Of a stretch of DNA of 10,442 nucleotides, positions 5,501 through 10,442 are shown piece by piece. The position numbers were made by a program, and so were the translations under genes. Location: NCBI GenBank assembly GCA_031279735.1, contig JAITHX010000023.1, positions 1 to 10,442 on the forward strand, written 5' to 3'. How positions within the stretch are numbered: position 1 is the first letter of the stretch; the number at the start of each line of letters is the position of its first letter. This stretch comes from Prevotellaceae bacterium. GTDB lineage: Bacteria > Bacteroidota > Bacteroidia > Bacteroidales > UBA932. Under the pieces are notes generated by a model. It searched no databases and was not told the DNA's origin. It saw nothing but the letters and a program-made list of their open reading frames with translations.

Positions 5501-8114
5501 GAACAATATTGAAAGTCTGGTTTCTGTCGGTTTCGAGCATATTGTTGCGTCCTGTGCCTTTGGGCTGATTTATTCCTACATATCTCTTATAGGGCGAGAC
5601 TTCCATAGAAAGTTTGTCGAGGCTGAAATCGCCGCCTTCTTCTGCAACTTTGGTGACGAAGGTTGCGGTCAGCTTTCCGGGAGCTTTGGAATACAGGTCG
5701 AATTTTTCGGAAAACGACAGCGATCCTGCATCGTTCAGTTTGCCTGTCAGGAAATTTTTCTCTTCCGCTTCCATTTCCTTAGTGAGGTCGTCGAAGACAT
5801 AGCCTTCATAGCCTTTGAATACGGTGGCTGTTTTGCTGAGGGTCATGGAGATTTGCGCCTCCGAGTTTTTCGCTGGGGCGCCGTGCAGCCACTTAGCCGA
5901 GAGCGTGCCCTTCACGGGAAGCGAAAAGTCGAGTACATCGCTGTCGAATGTGAGATTTATTTTAAGTCTGTTGGGCTTCACGGTTTCCACCTTCACGGTT
6001 TTGTGGAACGACACTCCGCCAACCTTCACCGTAGCCGACCAATCGCCCGTCGGGGCGTTGTTGTCGGTGGGGCATACGAAAGTGTAGAACCCGTTGAGTC
6101 CGCCCATTTTACTTTGTCGCGCCACTTGCTGTCCCCTCGAGTTGTTCAGTTCCATGATTACGGGATGCGAGGCGGGGATTTTATTGTCGAAATCCTGAAG
6201 GACGAAAGTGAGGAAGATGGAGTCGCCCGGTCGCCAGACGCCCCTTTCGCCATATACGAATCCTTTCAGACCGTTTTTGACCGCATCGCCCGCCACGTCG
6301 AAACGGCTGAGCGAAATTGCCTCTCCGTCGTTCAGGTGCAGATAAGCCCTCTGTTTTCCGTGCCGCGCAACGGCGGCGTAGGCTTTGCCCGATACGGCGA
6401 CATCGACAAATCCCTCGTTGTTTGTAGTGCCCGAACCCAGAAGCTGCTGCTGATAATTATAAACTTCCACGCTCACGTCCGGCACCGGAAGCACCGAATG
6501 AAGATTGGAGGCGATGAAACGAATCGTGTTGCCGGAGCCTTTTTTGGCTATGAGGCCGAGGTCGGAAGCCAGAACGTTCTTCACCGCGTGGGCTTTTTTC
6601 GTTCTGTAATAGTCTTTGGAGCATGGATTTCGCTCGAAGTCGTCGTCATAGTAGTAGGTGTAGTCGTAAGTGTCGTGGTCGTCGTACCCGTCGTTTTCCG
6701 CCTGCAGCAGTTCTTCGTCGGTAGGGGTAGCGGCGGTGTCGTCGGAGGCGTCTTCACATTCGATTATAGCCTGTTTTTGGGTGAAAAAGAGTTCCACTCT
6801 GTAGATGGCGCCCTGTTCTGGGGTGACTAATTTGGAGAGGTCGAGCGCGTAAGTTCCCCAGCGCTTCAGTTCCTTCGGGGTTTTGTTGTCGTCGAGTTTA
6901 ATGGTTTTGAAAGCTGCGGGACGTCCGGCGCGCTTGAGTTCGAGATTTCCGTCGAGGCTGTTGACTTGAAGGAACTGCAGCATGTTCCGTTCGTGGATTT
7001 TCACTATTTTAGCCGTCACCGACTTTACGCCTACGGCTTGGAAAGCCAGCACTGTGCCTTTGGTCGAGCCGGGCAGGATGGAGCCTTCGGAAAGGAACTT
7101 GACTTCGGGGCTGTCGGATTCAAACTGAAGCTCTTCGGAATAATGCTTGCCGAGAGTGCCTCCGCTGGCGCTTTTGAGACCTTCGAAGATGTTCAGGGTC
7201 ACTTGCCCTCTCAGTGTTTCGGCGGGATACAGCATTATGGTGTTCAGAGAGATTCTGTATGTAAAGCGCTCGTTTTCGAGCGAGACTATGCCCTTGAGGT
7301 TTTGTTTGGCGTCGATGGGCGCCGAGAAGCGGCAGATGATAGTCTGTTCGTCGTCGTCCTTGTTCATACTGACGCCAAGTATGTCGAATTCGTACTTGCT
7401 TGGAATACGGAGAGTTTCTTCGTCGGCGATGTCGCCTCCTATATATTTGGCGTCGAGATTCAGTTTCAGTTCCGAAGCCGATTCTCCGGTTTTGATGCTG
7501 TCGATGACAAACTTATGCAGGTTGCCCTCGTGTTCCCAGACGGGAGCGGGCAATTTGATGCCGGACGAAACTTTAAGCATCTTCTCCACAGCCGAAGGGT
7601 CGGCGTAGTCCGAAAGATAGACGTTCCGTTCCAGTTTGAATATATGCGGAGTAGTTTCGCTGTAGAGTTTCAGCCCGTCGCGCACCATATAAAAGGAGGG
7701 TTTGATGGTGGTGAACGAGAAAGCGAACTCGCGAAATTCCTTTTTGACGTTTTTCACGGCTTTTCCCACTTTAAACTTGACAAGATATTTTTGAGCAACT
7801 TTAAGATTCTCGTCCGGAATAAAAACGAAGTCCTGCCGGTTGTCGTGCATTTGAATTTTTCCCTTCACCGAGGGAGAAATCTCGAACAGATTGTCCGGCA
7901 CTTCTTCGTCGGCGTCGAAAACGGAAGTTTCCGACAGTTCTATCGTTATATTCGATTTGACGGAAATATTTCCCGAAGTGAATCCGAGAACGTAAGGATT
8001 GTAGTCGGGAGAAAGGTCATTGTCGCTGCCGGCGGGTTTGGATTCGCAGGAAAGCAAAAACATGCCTGCTGCCGGCAGGAAAAGGAAAAGGCGCAATAAT
8101 TTTTTTACATTCAT
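2553..8114 (-). CDS. Alpha-2-macroglobulin family lipoprotein with thioester (bacterial A2M, YfhM-like)
   Basis: 1853 residues, the usual size for Bacteroidetes members. A lipobox LLSC puts the lipidated cysteine at C23, so the protein is membrane-anchored on the periplasmic side or the cell surface; no acidic surface-export signal directly follows the Cys. In order: N-terminal Ig-like domains (about 40-350); an Asp/Tyr-rich patch at 475-494; the MG2 domain starting near 617 (GFVYGERGVWRPGDS); a WSWWW patch at 895; the bait-region domain from about 976; the A2M domain from about 1185 (PVVRFIGPFSADKG); the thioester motif CLEQ at 1396-1399; an alpha-toroid thioester domain to about 1650 (with GGFMYWPGQGY); and a C-terminal receptor-like domain. 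Proteins of this family trap attacking proteases: bait cleavage exposes the Cys-Gln thioester, which binds the protease covalently. The usual partner, penicillin-binding protein 1C, is not in the window. The last codons and stop lie in the 7-bp repeat array. Confidence 0.93.
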   Translation of the reverse strand: MNVKKLLRLFLFLPAAGMFLLSCESKPAGSDNDLSPDYNPYVLGFTSGNISVKSNITIELSETSVFDADEEVPDNLFEISPSVKGKIQMHDNRQDFVFIPDENLKVAQKYLVKFKVGKAVKNVKKEFREFAFSFTTIKPSFYMVRDGLKLYSETTPHIFKLERNVYLSDYADPSAVEKMLKVSSGIKLPAPVWEHEGNLHKFVIDSIKTGESASELKLNLDAKYIGGDIADEETLRIPSKYEFDILGVSMNKDDDEQTIICRFSAPIDAKQNLKGIVSLENERFTYRISLNTIMLYPAETLRGQVTLNIFEGLKSASGGTLGKHYSEELQFESDSPEVKFLSEGSILPGSTKGTVLAFQAVGVKSVTAKIVKIHERNMLQFLQVNSLDGNLELKRAGRPAAFKTIKLDDNKTPKELKRWGTYALDLSKLVTPEQGAIYRVELFFTQKQAIIECEDASDDTAATPTDEELLQAENDGYDDHDTYDYTYYYDDDFERNPCSKDYYRTKKAHAVKNVLASDLGLIAKKGSGNTIRFIASNLHSVLPVPDVSVEVYNYQQQLLGSGTTNNEGFVDVAVSGKAYAAVARHGKQRAYLHLNDGEAISLSRFDVAGDAVKNGLKGFVYGERGVWRPGDSIFLTFVLQDFDNKIPASHPVIMELNNSRGQQVARQSKMGGLNGFYTFVCPTDNNAPTGDWSATVKVGGVSFHKTVKVETVKPNRLKINLTFDSDVLDFSLPVKGTLSAKWLHGAPAKNSEAQISMTLSKTATVFKGYEGYVFDDLTKEMEAEEKNFLTGKLNDAGSLSFSEKFDLYSKAPGKLTATFVTKVAEEGGDFSLDKLSMEVSPYKRYVGINQPKGTGRNNMLETDRNQTFNIVLLDQNGRTVNENQNLSISVYKLDWSWWWSSSNSSSADFNYSSYSTSVHRETVKASGGRALFSYKALHGEYGFYLIKATDAAGGHSAATVAYYDWPGWGGRARQGQEKVTMLAFESDKESYNTGETALIVFPSSNTARALVSIENGTKVLNTYWVDCKNNETKIEIKTTPEMTPNVYVSISMVQPYAQTQNDLPVRMFGVIPLNVVDPETKLDPVLEVPEVIKPEEKYKITVSEARGLPMTYTLAVVDEGLLDLTRFKTPDPWRYFYAKEALGVQTWDLYSSLIGAYGGHIDRLFAVGGSDAAAAGKTKINRFKPVVRFIGPFSADKGNKNTHELEMHNYIGSVRVMLVAGNRKAYGFAEKSVPVKKPLMVVATLPRVLAPGEEINLPVTVFATDSKINKADISIETNELFSVAEKKHSLTFASAGEEMTHFALKVNEKAGAGKIRIIARSGVEQSEYNVELEVRMPNPPITKVRSVVLEAGKKESISESLPGIDGTNTARIEASFIPALNLGERLQYLIRYPHGCLEQTTSAAFPQLYLNSVTELSSREKSSASYNVKAALNKLKSFAGVEGGFMYWPGQGYCDEWATSYAGEFMLEAEKKGFSLPSGMKQNWLKFQQKKARARIAHAAPSAPSSPLLFNQSDLIQAYRLYTLAKAKAPELGAMNRLKNDKTLSAQARWVLASAYALAGQTEVAAGLIERAETNVKEYTSSFSQTYGSSVRDMAMILDALILMKRESQAFELVRTLSRKLNSDQTMSTQTTAYALMGMSRYAESLKENKSIDLAYSIDGGDTKKINTRKPLWTEDLGNVASGKFELENKSKNTVFAQITATGIPAAGQEAAFENKIKIAVAYMIGDTPVDPAKLERGTDFRAVVKVTNIGPSREKYTNIALTEVFPSGWEIFNERLFSAGKDKNSSEYDYRDIRDDRVLTYFSLDAGETKQFFVKLNATYTGKFYLPAFKVEAMYDPSIRANNTGQWVEVSG

Positions 8115-8171
8115 AACAGTTTTTATTTTAATTTACCAATATTTCGTCGTCCTGATTCCGAAGAATTTTTG

Positions 8172-8179
8172 CAAAAGTA
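8172..8179 (-). promoter_or_regulatory. Bacteroidetes-type -7 box, TACTTTTG, for the alpha-2-macroglobulin gene
   Basis: On the minus strand TACTTTTG matches TAnnTTTG. TTTG words lie 16 nt and 23 nt upstream, neither at the preferred 19-21 nt. The predicted start near 8165 leaves a leader of about 50 nt before the ATG at 8114. Confidence 0.6.
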
Positions 8180-8226
8180 CAATTTTTGCGTGAAACAAAA
8201 AACAAAATGCGACGAATGGGCGGGTT

Positions 8227-8257
8227 ATTGTCGATTTCATTTTTCTTAGTACTTTTG
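8227..8257 (+). promoter_or_regulatory. Bacteroidetes-type promoter for the DUF47-pit operon
   Basis: TACTTTTG at 8250-8257 matches the -7 box, with ATTG (8227-8230) exactly 19 nt upstream as a -33 element. It is divergent from the box at 8172-8179. Transcription would start near 8264, giving a leader of about 49 nt. Confidence 0.65.
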
Positions 8258-8312
8258 CGGCGTGATTTTAGAGATGATTTATAGAAATATCGTAAGGATA
8301 AAATAATCTGTT

Positions 8313-8960
8313 ATGTTAAATACATTTTTCAACAAATTCCTGCCTAAAGAACCGAAATTCTTTCCCCTGCTGCACAAAGTATCGGACATTTTACTTGAAA
8401 TCTGCGATTTGATAATCGTGTGCGTGCAGTCCGAAAACCACGCGGCGGCGCTGAACTGCTTCAAAAAGATAAAGAACAAGGAGCGGGAAGCCGACAAGGT
8501 TTCCAATCAGATTTTCGACGCTTTGAACGAAACTTTCATCACGCCCTTCGACAGGGAAGACATCAATCATCTGGCAAACAGAATGGACGACGTGATAGAC
8601 AGCATCAACAGCTGCGCCAAGCGAATAGCGCTCTACAACCCGAAACATATTCCCGAAGCGGCGGTGGCTCTGGCGCAAAACCTCAAGGAATCCGCCGGAT
8701 ATATAGCCAGGGCGGTGGAGGAACTCGACGTTCTGAAAAAAAACACCAAAAAAATAAAAGCCTACTGCAACGAATTGCACAATCTCGAAAACAAAGCCGA
8801 CGAAATATACGAGCATTTCCTTGTGGATCTTTTTGAAAATGAAACCGACGCCATAGAAGTGGTAAAGATGAAGGAAATCATGTACGAACTCGAAAAAGCC
8901 ACCGACACGATGGAACATGTCGGCAAAATTATCAAAACCATTATCGTAAAGTACGCCTGA
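8313..8960 (+). CDS. DUF47 / PhoU-like phosphate transport accessory protein
   Basis: 215 residues, all-helical and soluble, the usual DUF47 length. Motifs seen: KNKEREADK (E57, A60, D61) and TFITPFDREDI (74-84) in the first helical bundle, and LENKADEIYEHF with KMKEIMYELEKATDTME in the second. The repeated E-x-x-x-D pattern is the metal-binding signature shared with PhoU. In this family the protein is encoded directly ahead of a PiT transporter and is thought to modulate its phosphate uptake from the cytoplasmic side. Here the transporter begins 1 nt after the stop, so the two are translationally coupled. The start at 8313 follows an AAGGAT-containing leader that is a weak ribosome binding site. 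No sign of truncation. Confidence 0.93.
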   Translation: MLNTFFNKFLPKEPKFFPLLHKVSDILLEICDLIIVCVQSENHAAALNCFKKIKNKEREADKVSNQIFDALNETFITPFDREDINHLANRMDDVIDSINSCAKRIALYNPKHIPEAAVALAQNLKESAGYIARAVEELDVLKKNTKKIKAYCNELHNLENKADEIYEHFLVDLFENETDAIEVVKMKEIMYELEKATDTMEHVGKIIKTIIVKYA

Positions 8961-8961
8961 C

Positions 8962-9999
8962 ATGACGGAACTCAGCATGCTCGCCGTAATCATAGCGCTG
9001 GCTCTTCTTTTCGACTACATTAACGGATTTCACGACGCCGCAAATTCAATAGCGACCATCGTTTCAACTAAGGTGCTTTCTCCGTTTAAAGCTGTCGTGT
9101 GGGCGGCTTTTTTTAATTTCGTCGCCTACTTTATCGCCGTCTATCTTTTCGGAGGCTTCGGCGAAAGCATCGCGAACACGGTGGCGAAAACCGTTCATTC
9201 AGACTATATCACATCGAGGGTAGTCGTTGCTGGACTGTCGGCCGCCATCTGCTGGAATTTGCTGACATGGTGGCTCGGCATCCCCTCGTCCTCGTCGCAT
9301 ACCCTGATAGGCGGATTCGCCGGAGCCGCGATAGCCGCCAGCGGATTCGAAGCGATACATTCGTCGGTAATCCTCAAAATAGTCTCGTTCATAGTTCTGG
9401 CGCCGCTGATAGGAATGACGGTCGCGCTTCTGCTCACCGTTCTCACCTATCACGTGTGCCGAAAATTCAATCCCCACAAAACCAACGGCTGGTTCAAGCG
9501 CCTGCAATTGCTTTCCTCCGCCCTGTTCAGCATCGGACACGGACTGAACGATTCGCAGAAAGTGATGGGAATTATAGGCGCAGCGCTCATTGCGGCAAAC
9601 CGCGACATTCCCGACTTGCCCGAATGGATGCGAATGAACAGCATGGGCGAAATGCGCGAATGGATTCCCCTCGCCTGCTTCTCGGCAATAGCGCTCGGCA
9701 CCATGTCGGGCGGCTGGAAAATAGTAAAAACGATGGGCACGAGAATCACCAAAGTGAATCCGCTGGAAGGAGTAGTGGCAGAAACAGCCGGCGCAATGAC
9801 TCTTTATCTGTCGGAATTTCTGAAAATCCCCGTAAGCACCACCCATACCATCACCGGAGCGATCATCGGCGTGGGAGCCTCGAAACGCATGTCGGCCGTG
9901 CGCTGGGGCGTGACCAAAAACCTTCTGTGGGCTTGGATACTGACAATTCCTGTCAGCGCGCTGCTCGCCGCCGCCGTCTATTGCATATTCATGCGATAG
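8962..9999 (+). CDS. pit: PiT family inorganic phosphate transporter
   Basis: 345 residues, an inner-membrane protein with about ten predicted hydrophobic segments, within the short bacterial PiT range. Both halves of the inverted PiT repeat are intact. The first half has FDYINGFHDAANSIAT at 17-32 and PSSSSHT at 108-114; the second has GHGLNDSQKVMG at 192-203 and PVSTTHTITG at 290-299. Asp and Asn residues in these motifs (D25, N28, N196, D197) form the ion and phosphate site of the family. PiT proteins carry metal-phosphate or phosphate with H+ or Na+; which ion is used cannot be told from the sequence. It is the second gene of the operon, 1 nt after DUF47, so supply of regulator and transporter is tied. 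No terminator with a T run is visible after it. Confidence 0.95.
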   Translation: MTELSMLAVIIALALLFDYINGFHDAANSIATIVSTKVLSPFKAVVWAAFFNFVAYFIAVYLFGGFGESIANTVAKTVHSDYITSRVVVAGLSAAICWNLLTWWLGIPSSSSHTLIGGFAGAAIAASGFEAIHSSVILKIVSFIVLAPLIGMTVALLLTVLTYHVCRKFNPHKTNGWFKRLQLLSSALFSIGHGLNDSQKVMGIIGAALIAANRDIPDLPEWMRMNSMGEMREWIPLACFSAIALGTMSGGWKIVKTMGTRITKVNPLEGVVAETAGAMTLYLSEFLKIPVSTTHTITGAIIGVGASKRMSAVRWGVTKNLLWAWILTIPVSALLAAAVYCIFMR

Positions 10000-10002
10000 T
10001 AC

Positions 10003-10046
10003 CGGCATAACAACGGTATAACCATCGCGTAACAGCCGCATAACAA
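10003..10046. repeat. Four 11-bp direct repeats, unit CnGCATAACAA
   Basis: The core TAAC recurs at exactly 11-bp steps: 10008, 10019, 10030 and 10041. Units 1 and 4 (CGGCATAACAA and CCGCATAACAA) differ by one base; units 2 and 3 are more diverged. The series begins 4 nt after the pit stop codon and ends 7 nt before the TTTG of the next promoter. One helical turn spacing would fit binding of a protein on one DNA face. Confidence 0.7.
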
Positions 10047-10053
10047 TTTTCAA

Positions 10054-10085
10054 TTTGTTTTATCCGGCTTAAAGCTCTAACTTCG
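10054..10085 (+). promoter_or_regulatory. Candidate promoter of the right-edge gene
   Basis: TTTG (10054-10057), a 20-nt spacer, then TAACTTCG (10078-10085), one mismatch from TAnnTTTG. The predicted start near 10092 gives a leader of about 34 nt. AGCCG (10034-10038) and CGGCT (10065-10069) could also pair as a hairpin across the -33 region. Confidence 0.45.
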
Positions 10086-10125
10086 CGTCGAATGTTTTTT
10101 AATTTTTTATTTTGAAAAAGTAATT

Positions 10126-10442
10126 ATGTCGCAGAAAAATACAAGCATTGAAGAGGCAATAATGCCGTTTAAAGTTCAGCAGCTGGCGGAAATAATCATG
10201 CAGCAGAAGCAGATGGGCAGCGAAGATGCCTTTGCCTACCTCTATCATTCCGATTGCTACGAAATTCTTTCGGACGAAGAAGCAAACCTTTGGTATATGA
10301 GCGGTCAGGATATATTCGAGATTCTGGAAGAAGAGAAACAATCGAAATCGCAGGACGAAGGGAAAGTCCTGCTGTTCCTGTCCTTCTGTCTCGAAAGATA
10401 CAAAAGCCGCGCGGATATTCCGGCGGAGGAAACTCTGTTTAT
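10126..10442 (+). CDS. Small acidic protein, possibly DUF3791-like, 3' end beyond the window
   Basis: 105 codons are open to the right edge with no stop. The ATG at 10126 is the first Met after an in-frame TAA at 10078; Met13 is a possible later start. No signal peptide or membrane segment. Residues 14-71 are helical and acidic, with the pattern DAFAYLYHSDCYEILSDEE then LWYMSGQDIFEILEEEK. This resembles the short Bacteroidales proteins around DUF3791, in which an Y-H-S-x-x-Y-x-x-L-x-D-E-E motif is common. From residue 80 a second, similar stretch starts (KVLLFLSFCLERYKSRADIP), which may be another DUF3791-type unit. Some DUF3791 genes sit next to DUF3990 genes and look like toxin-antitoxin partners; that is association only and cannot be tested here. 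The gene is real by its length and context; the family is a tentative call. Confidence 0.55.
   Translation, partial: MSQKNTSIEEAIMPFKVQQLAEIIMQQKQMGSEDAFAYLYHSDCYEILSDEEANLWYMSGQDIFEILEEEKQSKSQDEGKVLLFLSFCLERYKSRADIPAEETLF

Noticed and set aside
3933..8099. Long plus-strand open frames of 479, 455 and 377 codons opposite the alpha-2-macroglobulin gene
   Set aside because: They are antisense shadows of a clear, full-length gene. They show no recognisable domain and are explained by its codon use.
8115..8312. Riboswitch or small RNA in the divergent intergenic region
   Set aside because: Only about 200 nt, fully accounted for by two leaders and promoters; no conserved aptamer-like stems seen.
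8391..8993. 200-codon minus-strand frame opposite the DUF47 gene
   Set aside because: Antisense shadow; the plus-strand DUF47 protein has clear family motifs and an operon partner.
9199..10053. 284-codon minus-strand frame and 247-codon plus-strand frame overlapping pit
   Set aside because: Shadows of the PiT gene, without hydrophobic segments or known motifs.

Overview
The window looks like chromosomal DNA of a Bacteroidetes bacterium, most likely a Bacteroidales relative. Three things point that way. The candidate promoters match the TAnnTTTG -7 box of that phylum, with no E. coli type -10/-35 pairs. Translation starts lack strong Shine-Dalgarno sequences. The large lipoprotein is the Bacteroidetes type of alpha-2-macroglobulin. 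This is inferred from sequence features only.

Layout, left to right. (1) 1-169, minus: start of a family 28 type glycosyltransferase, cut by the window edge. (2) 170-623: a repeat block with a palindrome of about 97-bp arms, flanked by inverted 7-bp tandem arrays; the right array runs into the promoter of the next gene. (3) 624-1319, plus: small outer-membrane beta-barrel protein, TorF-porin-like. (4) 1320-2552: 1.2 kb without a credible gene, between convergent genes and packed with repeats. It holds terminator-like hairpins, a 9-bp-period palindrome, a 356-bp element with about 26-bp terminal inverted repeats enclosing a second copy of the large palindrome, a third unrelated palindrome, and a fold-back pair of 7-bp arrays. 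(5) 2553-8114, minus: a 1853-residue alpha-2-macroglobulin lipoprotein with an intact CLEQ thioester; its stop codon lies inside the 7-bp array. (6) 8115-8312: divergent promoter region. (7) 8313-9999, plus: a two-gene phosphate operon, a DUF47 (PhoU-like) protein and a PiT phosphate transporter, 1 nt apart. (8) 10000-10125: four 11-bp direct repeats followed by a candidate promoter. (9) 10126 onward, plus: a small acidic protein, possibly DUF3791-like, cut by the right edge.

The protein-coding genes are ordinary housekeeping or envelope functions: envelope polysaccharide synthesis, an outer-membrane barrel, a protease-trapping lipoprotein and phosphate uptake. The unusual content is the intergenic repeats. 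They have several fixed periods (7, 9 and 11 bp), and all but the 11-bp set occur as inverted pairs. The large palindromes carry a CACCGC-N3-GCGGTG hairpin followed by a T run at their ends, pointing inward. They may therefore act as portable two-way transcription terminators. I saw no rRNA, tRNA, CRISPR array, transposase or phage gene.
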